A DNA stretch of 64,000 nucleotides, taken from assembly GCA_052170315.1 (NCBI GenBank), contig JBQNAT010000003.1, forward strand, positions 1 to 64,000. The letters run 5' to 3'. Each line of letters starts with the position of its first letter. Within the stretch, counting starts at the first letter, position 1. The notes beneath the pieces were generated by a model. It was not told the origin of the DNA. It did not search any database and was given only the letters and a program-made list of their open reading frames with translations. Positions 50,548 to 58,760 of the stretch are shown piece after piece. Both the position numbers and the translations under genes were made by a program. Source of the stretch: UBA9732 sp052170315 (GTDB taxonomy: Bacteria > Spirochaetota > Spirochaetia > Sphaerochaetales > Sphaerochaetaceae).

Positions 50548-52428
50548 TTAGAATTCAGGAACGGTTCCCGTATTCATGGAACGTAAGAACGCTTCATTGT
50601 TCTTTGTTTTGCGCATTTTGTCAATCAGGAACTCAGTCATTTCAAGATCTTCAAGACCGTTTATCGCGTTCCTCAGTATCCAGATACGCGCGGCCTCGTC
50701 CTTGCTCAGAAGAAGATCCTCACGCCTTGTGCCGCTCTTCTTGATATTGATGGCAGGATAGAGCCTTCTGTCGGCCATGCGTCTGTCCAGCACTATTTCG
50801 CTGTTGCCGGTGCCCTTAAATTCCTCGAATATGACCTCGTCCATCCTGGAGCCGGTCTCTATGAGGGCGGATGCGATTATCGTGAGGGAGCCGCCGTTTT
50901 CAATGTTCCTTGCGGCGCCGAAGAACCTCTTGGGCTTGTGAAGGGCATTGGAATCCACACCGCCGGAGAGTATCTTGCCGGAAGCGGGAACCGTCTGGTT
51001 GTAGGCCCTTGCAAGACGTGTGATGGAATCCAGCAGGATTACAACGTCCTTTCCGTGCTCCACAAGGCGCTTGGCCTTCTCAATCACCATTTCCGCCACC
51101 GTGACGTGTCGTGTCGCCTGTTCGTCAAAGGTGGATGCTATCACTTCGCCTTTTACGTTCCTGCGCATATCGGTGACTTCTTCAGGCCGCTCGTCAACAA
51201 GGAGAACCATGAGTTTTATTTCGGGGTGGTTTGCCGTTATCGCATTCGCAATCTGCTGAAGGAGAATGGTTTTTCCTGTTCTGGGAGGAGCTGTTATCAA
51301 AGCTCTCTGGCCCTTTCCGATTGGGCAGAAAAGATTGATTATCCTCATGGAAACATCGTTGTCAGTCCTTTCGGTTTCCAGGTTTATCCTTTCGTCCGGA
51401 TACAGGGGTATAAGACTGTCAAAACCTGTTCTTGTCTTGGCGACAATCGGAGCATCTCCGTTGACCGTGGCGATTTTCGCTATGGCGAAGAAACGCTCAT
51501 TGTCCTTGGGCGTCCTCATCATGCCTTCAATTGTGTCTCCGGTCTTAAGATTGAGGAATTTGATTATCGCGGGAGAAACGTAAACGTCTTCGGGACCCGA
51601 AAGATAGCTGTTCAGCGGCGAACGCAGGAAACCGTAACCATCGCTTAAAATTTCAAGCGTACCGGTTGCATAGATAACGCCGCCGTTTCTGCTGAAGGTT
51701 TTCAGAAGCTCCAAAATAACATCCTGCTTCTTGTATTCGGCAAAATCGTCTTCACTCTGGCCGGTAAGCTCCGCAAGGCGCTCCTTAAGCTCGTCAAACG
51801 GGCGTGAGGAAACCTCGTTGATTATCATCCTGTTTGAAAGATGTTCTTTGTATTCGGCATCACCTATGGAAATATCATCCATTGTCATTGTTTTCTTCTG
51901 ATTTCCGCGCAAATCCTGCTTGGCGTTGTATTTGCCGCTGTTGTCAAAATTGCGGTTTTTGTTCTTCTGTCCGTTTCTCTGGTTCCGGTTTCCGAATCTG
52001 CGCTGGTCCCGCTCTTCCTGATTATCCTCTTCCTGTTTTGAATCCGCTTTTGAATCGGATTTATAATCCAAGCTTTCTTCCTGCATAGCCTCCGCAGGTT
52101 TATCCGCGGGTTTCGAAGTTTCAGGCTCTATCGCTACTTTATCAGCTTCCTCCGCTTCGGGTTTTACCGTTACAGTTTGCTCTTCCGTCTTCTGTTTGGG
52201 TTTTCTTCCGCGTTTTTTCCTGGGAGCTTCCTCTGAAGCTTTTTCCTCAGCCTTAATCGTTTCAGGCTTTCCGGTTTTTTCATCAAAAAGAGTCTCCTGA
52301 ACAGCGGCGCTTTCGTCAGGTTCAACTATCTGGGGGGCTTTTTTGACAACCGGTTTGCGTTTCAAAACAAGCTTTCTGACAGGGCGCGCGGCTTCCGCGG
52401 CCACATTATTGTTGTTTTCATTATCCAT
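50548..52428 (-). CDS. rho: transcription termination factor Rho
   Basis: A 626-aa Rho, about 200 residues longer than E. coli Rho. Residues 1 to about 185 are a disordered, highly charged extension with Lys/Arg-rich patches (PRKKRGRKPKQK, AT-hook-like) and an Arg/Asn/Gln-rich stretch near 150-180. It is followed by the N-terminal helical domain, the RNA-binding cold-shock-like domain (SDGYGFLRSP) and the ATPase. The Walker A is APPRTGKT, Walker B is VILLDSITRLARAYN, and the R-loop/secondary RNA site is SGKILSGGVD. It is a hexameric RNA helicase. Such insertions or extensions occur in several phyla and bind RNA or DNA. Confidence 0.96.
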   Translation of the reverse strand: MDNENNNNVAAEAARPVRKLVLKRKPVVKKAPQIVEPDESAAVQETLFDEKTGKPETIKAEEKASEEAPRKKRGRKPKQKTEEQTVTVKPEAEEADKVAIEPETSKPADKPAEAMQEESLDYKSDSKADSKQEEDNQEERDQRRFGNRNQRNGQKNKNRNFDNSGKYNAKQDLRGNQKKTMTMDDISIGDAEYKEHLSNRMIINEVSSRPFDELKERLAELTGQSEDDFAEYKKQDVILELLKTFSRNGGVIYATGTLEILSDGYGFLRSPLNSYLSGPEDVYVSPAIIKFLNLKTGDTIEGMMRTPKDNERFFAIAKIATVNGDAPIVAKTRTGFDSLIPLYPDERINLETERTDNDVSMRIINLFCPIGKGQRALITAPPRTGKTILLQQIANAITANHPEIKLMVLLVDERPEEVTDMRRNVKGEVIASTFDEQATRHVTVAEMVIEKAKRLVEHGKDVVILLDSITRLARAYNQTVPASGKILSGGVDSNALHKPKRFFGAARNIENGGSLTIIASALIETGSRMDEVIFEEFKGTGNSEIVLDRRMADRRLYPAINIKKSGTRREDLLLSKDEAARIWILRNAINGLEDLEMTEFLIDKMRKTKNNEAFLRSMNTGTVPEF

Positions 52429-52513
52429 GTAAATTGTTCTCCAAATACGCCGGCTACGGCTTGTTGGTTGAAAATATTAAGAATCAAAGGGAATTTCTTT
52501 GGACGTTTGAATT

Positions 52514-53074
52514 CTATACCCAGCGGGAAGCAATGTCAATAAGAGCCTCCCCTTTGGCATAGGCCAGCGCAAGCGTTAAGCATGCGGAAGCAAATTTTCT
52601 TCTATACTCATCCCTTGAGGAGGCTTTTACCAAAACCCTTATTGTTTCCGTTTTCCTGAAAGAAGATGAAAAACCAAAGTATACCGTGCCCACAGGCTTT
52701 CCCGGCTCCGCGCCGGAAGGCCCGGCTATGCCTGTAACGGACAGGGCAAGGTCGGTATCGGACAGGGCTCTCATTCCGTCTGCCATTGCAGCGGCGCACT
52801 GAAGGCTCACAGGCCCCACCGAAACGTCATCAAGTATTTCGGAAGGAACTCCCAGAATCTTTTTCTTGGCATCGTTCGCGTAGGTTTCCGCACCGCCCCA
52901 GTACCATGCAGAGGACCCTGCCCTGTCTGTAAGAAGCTTTGCGACAAGGCCGCAGGTTGCGCTTTCCGCACAGCTTACCGCAAGTTTTCTCTTTTCAAGA
53001 AATTCGGTAAATCTCTGTGCGCAGAGAGCTTCGTCGTCAAGGCTGTTTACCGTAAAAATAAAGCGGCTATTCAT
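52514..53074 (-). CDS. CinA C-terminal-type nicotinamide-nucleotide amidohydrolase
   Basis: A 186-aa CinA-C domain protein. The conserved CAESATCGLVAKLLTD start, YANDAKKKILGV and SVTGIAGPSGAEPGKPVG motifs match PncC, which deamidates NMN in pyridine nucleotide recycling. The N-terminal molybdopterin-like domain of full CinA is absent. The start at 53074 overlaps the 3' end of lnt by 8 bp; the longer frame from 53188 would lie inside lnt and is rejected. It sits between lnt and rho in the same transcription unit. Confidence 0.85.
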   Translation of the reverse strand: MNSRFIFTVNSLDDEALCAQRFTEFLEKRKLAVSCAESATCGLVAKLLTDRAGSSAWYWGGAETYANDAKKKILGVPSEILDDVSVGPVSLQCAAAMADGMRALSDTDLALSVTGIAGPSGAEPGKPVGTVYFGFSSSFRKTETIRVLVKASSRDEYRRKFASACLTLALAYAKGEALIDIASRWV

Positions 53075-54845
53075 CTTCACAGGCTTTTTTCGAGCGCTTT
53101 GCGCCTGCTGTTTTAAGGACAACAAGCACAAGACCCCAGGCAAGTACAGCAAAGGAAAGCCAGGACGCAATTTTTGCGCTAAGATCAACGGTATCCGTGT
53201 AAAGCGTGGTTCCGAAGGTGTCGGAACTGTATACGGGAACTTCCCATATTTTATGGCCCATCTTAAACGGAATCATCTCACCCTGAATTTTTCCGTCCGG
53301 TGTTATCAGGCAGGTCATGCCGCTGTTTGTGCCCCGGAGCATTGTCCGCCTGTTTTCAACGGTTCTGAAAACCGCCATTGCCATATGCTGACGCTCGGCC
53401 GCCTCAGAGCCCGACCAGGAATCATTTGTCATGTTTATAAGAAGATCGGCCCCGTTTTCAATAAAACCGGCACAGACATCGCCGAAAACGTCCTCGAAGC
53501 AGATTGGCGTGGAGAACCTTATGCCGTTGGAAGTTTCGAAAACAACGGCTTCAGAACCCTTTTCCCACCAGTGGTAGTCGTTGGCCTTAAGAATCTTATA
53601 TAAAAGAGGCAGCTGCTTTTCGTAAGGAAAATGCTCCGTGAACGGGACAAGGTGCTGCTTAAAGTAGGTCTGTTTTATCTTTCCTTCATCAAATAGGATT
53701 ACCGAATTGTAATCAAGTTTGTTCCAGTTGCCTTCTTCATCGTAAGGCGGAAGGCTTTCGTCAGCTATGACGCTTGACGGATTGCCTGTAAGAAGAGGCG
53801 TCCCAAGCTCCGTGCCGAAGGTAACAAAGTCATCTACAAGACCCTGTATCTTTCTAAGGTAGTCAAAATTGGCACCCTCATCATTGCCCTCATAGGGGTA
53901 ATTCGTGTACCAGTTAACCGACGGGACAAACGCAGTTTCCGACCATACTATCATGTCAGGCTTCTGCAAAATAGCCTCTAGGCTCATCTTTTCAAGATTG
54001 ATGAAGTTCCTCTTGTAGGTATCGTAACCGCCTTTCCATGAATCTGCATTGTGCTGTACGGTGGCAACTCTGAAAGACGTATCAGGCTTCGCATTCTTCC
54101 AGAAATTTATGGAAACAATGCCGTAGACAAGCTGAGCAATAAGGAGTACGCAGTATACCGTAAGGCTAACTCCGTGAAAAAGAATATGCTTCCAAAGCCC
54201 CTGGCATACCGCGGCAGATTCGCCGCGCGCCGAATTATCCGTTTTGCTGAAGCGGTCGCAAAACCAGTTGCCAAGGAAGGCCTGAGGGAAAACCATCATG
54301 AAGGTTATCCCCCAGATACCGAAAAGCTCCGCAATCTGTATAAGAACCCTGTAGTTATAAAGCGCGTAAGCAACCGTCCCGTAGGGATAGCCTGCGAACC
54401 AGCTCTGTGAAAGATAGGAATACGCTACCCAGAAAAGCGCCTGAAAAACATGGACAAGACGCCCCTTAAGCACATTTCCCAGCCATCTGTCCGCCGCTTT
54501 CAGCGCGAAGAACAGAGGAATCATCTCAATTCCCTTGATAAGCGTTACTATAAGTATCGCAAACGGATGGAAGGTAGTGAGCCAGTAGTTGAAAATGGCA
54601 TAGTAGACAAAGCCGTACAAAAAACCGTAGGCTCCCACAAGTTTCCATGTTGTATTTTTTATTACCGCGAAAACAGGAATAAGCGCGAACAGCGCGATAA
54701 AACCGAAGCCCCTCTTTAAAATGAAGCTTGGATGCGCCATGGAAAGCACAAAAGCGGAGACTAATAACAAAACAACCTCAGAGCACACTGTTCCGAGGTT
54801 GCGTCTGCGTATAACCTTTTCGTTTACGCTAAATAGTTTCTTCAT
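53067..54845 (-). CDS. lnt: apolipoprotein N-acyltransferase
   Basis: A 592-aa protein. An N-terminal membrane part with about six helices is followed by a periplasmic nitrilase-like domain. The catalytic Glu is in VWSETAFVP, the Lys in the KQHLVPFTEHFPY segment, and the Cys in TPICFEDVFGD. A last membrane helix precedes the basic C-terminus. It adds the third acyl chain to lipoproteins, consistent with a diderm cell and with the lipoprotein encoded at the left of the window. It is the third gene after rpsT and hup. Confidence 0.95.
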   Translation of the reverse strand: MKKLFSVNEKVIRRRNLGTVCSEVVLLLVSAFVLSMAHPSFILKRGFGFIALFALIPVFAVIKNTTWKLVGAYGFLYGFVYYAIFNYWLTTFHPFAILIVTLIKGIEMIPLFFALKAADRWLGNVLKGRLVHVFQALFWVAYSYLSQSWFAGYPYGTVAYALYNYRVLIQIAELFGIWGITFMMVFPQAFLGNWFCDRFSKTDNSARGESAAVCQGLWKHILFHGVSLTVYCVLLIAQLVYGIVSINFWKNAKPDTSFRVATVQHNADSWKGGYDTYKRNFINLEKMSLEAILQKPDMIVWSETAFVPSVNWYTNYPYEGNDEGANFDYLRKIQGLVDDFVTFGTELGTPLLTGNPSSVIADESLPPYDEEGNWNKLDYNSVILFDEGKIKQTYFKQHLVPFTEHFPYEKQLPLLYKILKANDYHWWEKGSEAVVFETSNGIRFSTPICFEDVFGDVCAGFIENGADLLINMTNDSWSGSEAAERQHMAMAVFRTVENRRTMLRGTNSGMTCLITPDGKIQGEMIPFKMGHKIWEVPVYSSDTFGTTLYTDTVDLSAKIASWLSFAVLAWGLVLVVLKTAGAKRSKKACEDE

Positions 54846-54858
54846 CAGCGGCCTGAAG

Positions 54859-55167
54859 TCAGTTTTCCTGGCGAAGATCCCAAACGAAGTCCTTGAGTTC
54901 CTTTCCCGGGCGGAAGACCGCTACACCGTGAGTGTCAACTGCAACAAGCTCTCCGGTCTTTGGATTGCGCGCCTTTTCTCTGCCCTTGCGGGTTCTGACC
55001 TCAAAGGTTCCAAAGCCGCGAAGCTCAATAACTTTCTCTTCCTTAAGGCCGTTTTTTACTTCCTCAAAGAATTCGTCAACGATCTGATGGATGTCGTTTC
55101 TGTTTATCCCAAGCTTATCATGAAGATGCTCTATGATTACTGCCTTGGTAAGTTTTGTCTTTTCCAT
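54859..55167 (-). CDS. hup: HU-family DNA-binding protein
   Basis: A 102-aa HU/IHF-family nucleoid protein. The N-terminal helices (LTKAVIIEHLHDKLGINRND) are shown by IEHLHDKLG; the beta-arm signature is GFGTFEVRTRKGREKARNPKT with the intercalating Pro region RNPKTGE. The C-terminus is a little longer than in E. coli HU. It shapes DNA and assists transcription and replication. GAGGTG lies 8 nt before the ATG. It lies 13 bp upstream of lnt. Confidence 0.96.
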   Translation of the reverse strand: MEKTKLTKAVIIEHLHDKLGINRNDIHQIVDEFFEEVKNGLKEEKVIELRGFGTFEVRTRKGREKARNPKTGELVAVDTHGVAVFRPGKELKDFVWDLRQEN

Positions 55168-55212
55168 TACGCTTCACCTCAAATTGTATAATTCTAAAAT
55201 CGATTGCCGAAA

Positions 55213-55470
55213 TCAGGCCATCTTATTGAACTTTATGTTCATTCTGGACTTCTTTCTGTCAGATGTATTGTGATGGATAACACCCTTGTTAACTGCAGAA
55301 TCCATAAGCTTGAATGAAAGCTTCATGGACTTTTCCGCCGCTTCCCTGTCTCCGGCCGCGACTGCCGCGTCGAAAGCCTTGATAGCTGTGCGGAACTCGC
55401 TCTTGGTCATGCGATTTCTGAGTCTTCTGGTCTTATTCTCACGATCTCTCTTATCTGCGGAACGATTCAC
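55213..55470 (-). CDS. rpsT: 30S ribosomal protein S20
   Basis: An 85-aa basic helical ribosomal protein. SADKRDRENKTRRLRNRMTK is the typical rRNA-binding start, shown by its core NKTRRLRNRMTK, and the C-terminal GVIHHNTSDRKKSRM segment contains the conserved KGVIHxNxAxRKKSRL motif. The GTG at 55470 is chosen because GGAGG lies 5 nt upstream; the in-frame TTG at 55482 overlaps that ribosome site. It is first in the rpsT-hup-lnt-cinA-rho-rpmE run. Confidence 0.93.
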   Translation of the reverse strand: MNRSADKRDRENKTRRLRNRMTKSEFRTAIKAFDAAVAAGDREAAEKSMKLSFKLMDSAVNKGVIHHNTSDRKKSRMNIKFNKMA

Positions 55471-55594
55471 TGTACCCTCCAAAATATCTTTAACAAAATA
55501 AACTATTTACTTCAACATATGAACATCACGGGAAACCCGCGACGCCTACAAAACATATCACAGACGGTAAGACTGGTCAATACAACATTTTAGG

Positions 55595-56764
55595 TCAATT
55601 CGACAAAAATTCGTCCTGAAATTGCTGCGAGACCTCCCACCTGCCCCTCTCATGGTTATAGAACAACTCTGTGCGCGGCACCTGAAACTGCCTGCCCTCA
55701 GAACCCGAAACCGTCATTTTATGTGACAGTATGTTGATTTCGGTTACCTTAAACAGGTCATTACCTATTTTCAGCCGGCTACCTTCCTGAGGATACGCCT
55801 GCTTTTCCTCAACATAAAAATCATATTCGTAGCTGAGACAGCACAAAAGCCTTCCGCACGGCCCTGATATTTTCATCGAGTTCAGCGACAGGTTCTGCTC
55901 CTTGGCCATCCTTATGGTAACCGGCTTAAGCTTGTCCGACACGCAGTGGCAGCAGAAATCCCTTCCGCACACCGCAAGGCCGCCCAGAACCCGGGATTCG
56001 TCGCGCACGCCAATCTGCCGCAGCTCTATCCTCATCCTGAAAACGGAAACCAGATCCTTGACCAGGTCCCTGAAATCCACGCGGTCCTCCGCTGTGAAGA
56101 AAAACAGAACCTTTGGCTCGCACAGCAGAAAATGAGCCGTCACAAGCTTCATATCCAGCTTATGCCTGGCGATTTTTTCCCGGCATATCCGTATAGCCTC
56201 ATTTTCCTCTTCCTTATTGTCCATGTAGCGTTTTATCTCTTCCGGCGTGGCCATATGAGATATCCACTCCACATCACCGTCAATTTCAACCAGTTCCGGC
56301 TCCTTATAGGCCGAATCCCAAAGTCCCGAATCGTCTATTTCATTATCTTCGGGAATGATGTCCTCCACACGCCCACTTACTATTGAAAATACAGGCAGAG
56401 GTCCCATATTAAGACACTGTCCGTCAACTTCCACTACCACATTGCCATCATCAATATCACCTGACGCGGCTAAATTCCCGTCAGACTCGAACCTGTCTGA
56501 AGGCGGTGTGGGTCCGAAGTGGCAGGCGCCCCTGCAGCCTTTACACCCGGGACAGTAATCAGGCTCCTGCTCCAAAGATGAAGCCGAGCCCACTACTATC
56601 CCCATATCAAGGCCGTATCTTGTAGGTGAAACTACATAAGTTCCCGGATAAAACACGCTTTCGCCTGCGCAGACTGTAAGGTCGTTGCTGCTTGGAGTTT
56701 TAACCAAATATATATAGGCTTTCTGAACCTGTTCTTTATCATTATCGTTTTTTTCTTTTGACAT
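55595..56764 (-). CDS. PSP1-domain protein (RicT/YaaT-like)
   Basis: A 389-aa protein. A central PSP1 domain (about 190-300) has the hallmarks CGRDFCCHC and SGPCGRLLCCLSYE, whose cysteines in RicT-type proteins ligate an Fe-S cluster in the Y-complex that guides mRNA processing. The N-terminal part has extra Cys-rich motifs (CPGCKGCRGAC) and an acidic stretch, absent in Bacillus RicT. GTYVVSPTRYGLDMGIVVG is the usual start of the domain. No Shine-Dalgarno; a TTGTTG/TATTAT promoter (56799-56804 and 56776-56781) predicts a leader of only a few nucleotides. Confidence 0.88.
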   Translation of the reverse strand: MSKEKNDNDKEQVQKAYIYLVKTPSSNDLTVCAGESVFYPGTYVVSPTRYGLDMGIVVGSASSLEQEPDYCPGCKGCRGACHFGPTPPSDRFESDGNLAASGDIDDGNVVVEVDGQCLNMGPLPVFSIVSGRVEDIIPEDNEIDDSGLWDSAYKEPELVEIDGDVEWISHMATPEEIKRYMDNKEEENEAIRICREKIARHKLDMKLVTAHFLLCEPKVLFFFTAEDRVDFRDLVKDLVSVFRMRIELRQIGVRDESRVLGGLAVCGRDFCCHCVSDKLKPVTIRMAKEQNLSLNSMKISGPCGRLLCCLSYEYDFYVEEKQAYPQEGSRLKIGNDLFKVTEINILSHKMTVSGSEGRQFQVPRTELFYNHERGRWEVSQQFQDEFLSN

Positions 56765-56797
56765 AGTTAAATGGAATAATAACTTATGATTTGCTTT

Positions 56798-57577
56798 TCA
56801 ACAAGTGCAAGTAGATTTTGCTTCATACAAAAGCCTGACCTGAGAAACAAGATTCCCCTCGCTTGCCATCTGCATATCAATAATCTTAAGGCTGCCCTGT
56901 TCATTGCTGTTTTCTTTCCTGTTTTCTTTCCTGAAAACCTCAAAAGCCGCTCCTTCCCGGCTCTCATGGCGGTAGTGTATTTCAAAATCAACTATTCTGT
57001 TTTCTTCAAAAAAGTCCCAGCCAAGAGCATTCGCGAAATATCTTACATAGGCCACGTTGTTAACATGGCGGCTGAAATCTATATCCGTCAGCCTGAAAAA
57101 ATCACCGTAAACAGGGTTTTCATTCCCAAACTCTTCCCTGAGCCTGAAGAAATCCAGCGGAAAGGATTCCTTTTCCGCTTCCATATCTTTCGGAAACGAA
57201 ATGCTGTCAATACTTCGAATCCGCCTCTTTGAAGCGTCTATTACGCACAGCTCCTGCTTCGCAATGAAAGCACTCTCTTCTCCTTTTTTAAAGACTGTTT
57301 CCAGTTCCGCCCTGAAGCCTCTGTTTTTTATTATAACGCTTCTGCCTTCCAGAGTTTCCGTCCACTTTGCATTTTTTAGAAAATGCAGTCTTGTCTTTGT
57401 CAGCACCCACAGCGCATCATTTTTGTTTTTTACCGTCAGGTTATCGCTTCCAATGCTTTTGAAATAGTATGTATTCATATCCTGAGTCATTGAAACCGCA
57501 TCTGCAAGGCTTAATTCAAGCGCCCTGTCGCTTCTTGAATAGGAAATATCAAAGCTTCTTCTGTATTCGTACTTCAC
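56798..57577 (-). CDS. acyl-ACP thioesterase (double hotdog, FatA/FatB-like)
   Basis: A 259-aa protein of two hotdog domains. The first has the strand TKTRLHFLKNAKWTE; the second has the active-site pattern DIDFSRHVNNVAYVRY with the Asn-x-His arrangement of plant and bacterial acyl-ACP thioesterases. It releases free fatty acids from acyl-ACP in the cytoplasm. It starts at GTG with GGAG about 8 nt upstream. The residues near its C-terminus EVFRKENRKENSNE repeat KEN. The promoter region holds the symmetric palindrome array at 57650-57730. Confidence 0.85.
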   Translation of the reverse strand: MKYEYRRSFDISYSRSDRALELSLADAVSMTQDMNTYYFKSIGSDNLTVKNKNDALWVLTKTRLHFLKNAKWTETLEGRSVIIKNRGFRAELETVFKKGEESAFIAKQELCVIDASKRRIRSIDSISFPKDMEAEKESFPLDFFRLREEFGNENPVYGDFFRLTDIDFSRHVNNVAYVRYFANALGWDFFEENRIVDFEIHYRHESREGAAFEVFRKENRKENSNEQGSLKIIDMQMASEGNLVSQVRLLYEAKSTCTC

Positions 57578-57649
57578 CTTATCCGCTCCGGGGGAATTTT
57601 ACAGTTTTTAAACATCTGATGGAACTTTCAAAACAGTTTTTTAAGACTT

Positions 57650-57730
57650 TTTCTACTTTTTTCCTCTGAAAATTTAAAAAAAGTAGAAATTTTCTACTTT
57701 ATTTAATTTTTTTTGAAGAAAAAGTAGAAA
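57650..57730. repeat. symmetric array of four inverted 10-mers
   Basis: TTTCTACTTT (57650-57659), AAAGTAGAAA (57680-57689), TTTCTACTTT (57691-57700) and AAAGTAGAAA (57721-57730). The two outer gaps are both exactly 20 bp, and the central pair is separated by one T, so the whole is symmetric about 57690. The 20-bp gaps are A/T-rich and partly complementary. It lies between tRNA-Val and the thioesterase gene. Confidence 0.85.
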
Positions 57731-57770
57731 CAACATCTATCAAATTGATATCGGATGGCTTGCGCTAAAG

Positions 57771-57795
57771 AAAAAGGACACCCGACAGGATGTCC
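57771..57795 (-). terminator. intrinsic terminator of tRNA-Val
   Basis: Minus strand: stem GGACATCC/GGGTGTCC (57795-57788 with 57783-57776; one G-T pair), TGTC loop, then five T (57775-57771), 3 nt after the tRNA. Confidence 0.85.
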
Positions 57796-57798
57796 CTT

Positions 57799-57870
57799 TA
57801 CACGGCGGGGGGTTTGAACCCTCGACCTCCACCACGTCAAGGTGGCACTCTCCCGCTGAGTTAGCCGTGC
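57799..57870 (-). tRNA. tRNA-Val (GAC)
   Basis: 72 nt: acceptor GCACGGC/GCCGTGT (a G-T first pair), D stem ACTC/GAGT, anticodon stem CCACC/GGTGG with loop TTGACGT (anticodon GAC), T loop TTCAAAC, discriminator A; CCA is not encoded. The T stem GAGGG/CCCCC has one A-C mismatch at the second pair (positions 50-64). Confidence 0.93.
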
Positions 57871-57918
57871 GTTATATTACTATTATGCACGATTTGAAAA
57901 ATCTGTCCAGTACTTTGC

Positions 57919-58707
57919 CTAAAGCCTTTCCGCGCTTTCAACGTCAAAAAAATAGCGGTAGGTGTCAACGGAAAGTTCGCCGCACGCGGACTCGTCACAC
58001 ACGATAACGGCATTGTTGTGCATCTGGAGCACACTGCAAGTCCATTTCTGGCTTACTCCGCCCTGAACAGTGTGGGCAAGCGCGCGGGCCTTGTTGTGGC
58101 CGCTGATGAGCACAAGCACTATTTTTGAATCATAGACGGTACCCACGCCTACAGAAAGAGCATAGGAAGGAACCCTGGAGGGGTCGTTGCCGAAGAAGCG
58201 TGAATTCACAAGCTTTGTATCGGTGGTAAGGGTTCTGAGACCGGTTCTGGACTTAAGAGAGGTGAACGGCTCGTTGAAAGCAATGTGGCCGTCAGCACCT
58301 ATACCGCCCATGAAAAGGTCAATGCCGCCGAAGGAATCTATCTTTTTCTCGTAGTTCTCGCATTCAAGGACCGGGTCTTCCGCCATCCCGTTGAGCATAT
58401 TGATGTTCTGAGCAGGGATATCTATATGGTTGAAGAAGTTATCGTGCATGAAATACCAATAGCTCTGGTCGTTCTCGTGAGGAAGCCCAACATATTCGTC
58501 CATGTTGAAGGTAACAACGTTTTTGAAAGAAACCTTTCCATCTTTGTTCATGGCGATAAGATTTTTATACACTCCTATCGGGGATGAGCCGGTGGGAAGG
58601 CCCAGCACGAAAGGCTTGGGACCCTTGTGTGAATTTATGGCATTGGCAATGAAAGAAGCGGCCCACAGGCTCATTTTCTCATAATTTTCTTGAATTATAA
58701 CTCTCAT
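57919..58707 (-). CDS. nagB: glucosamine-6-phosphate deaminase
   Basis: A 262-aa NagB: glucosamine-6-P to fructose-6-P + NH3. LGLPTGSSPIGVY binds phosphate, FNMDEYVGLP carries the catalytic Asp, and GGIGADGHIAFNEP the ring-opening His/Glu region. Length and motifs are normal. AGGAGG precedes the ATG. It is the third gene of a unit with a beta-helix acyltransferase and a phosphoglucosamine mutase, so it may also work in the synthetic direction; that is inference. Confidence 0.96.
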   Translation of the reverse strand: MRVIIQENYEKMSLWAASFIANAINSHKGPKPFVLGLPTGSSPIGVYKNLIAMNKDGKVSFKNVVTFNMDEYVGLPHENDQSYWYFMHDNFFNHIDIPAQNINMLNGMAEDPVLECENYEKKIDSFGGIDLFMGGIGADGHIAFNEPFTSLKSRTGLRTLTTDTKLVNSRFFGNDPSRVPSYALSVGVGTVYDSKIVLVLISGHNKARALAHTVQGGVSQKWTCSVLQMHNNAVIVCDESACGELSVDTYRYFFDVESAERL

Positions 58708-58760
58708 ATAAACCTCCTGTCTGAATGTAACCGCAAAACCGCATTGATTGCAATACGCCG

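Noticed and set aside
50938..51648. 236-aa plus-strand ORF opposite rho
   Set aside because: Antisense of the conserved ATPase and RNA-binding domains; not protein-like.
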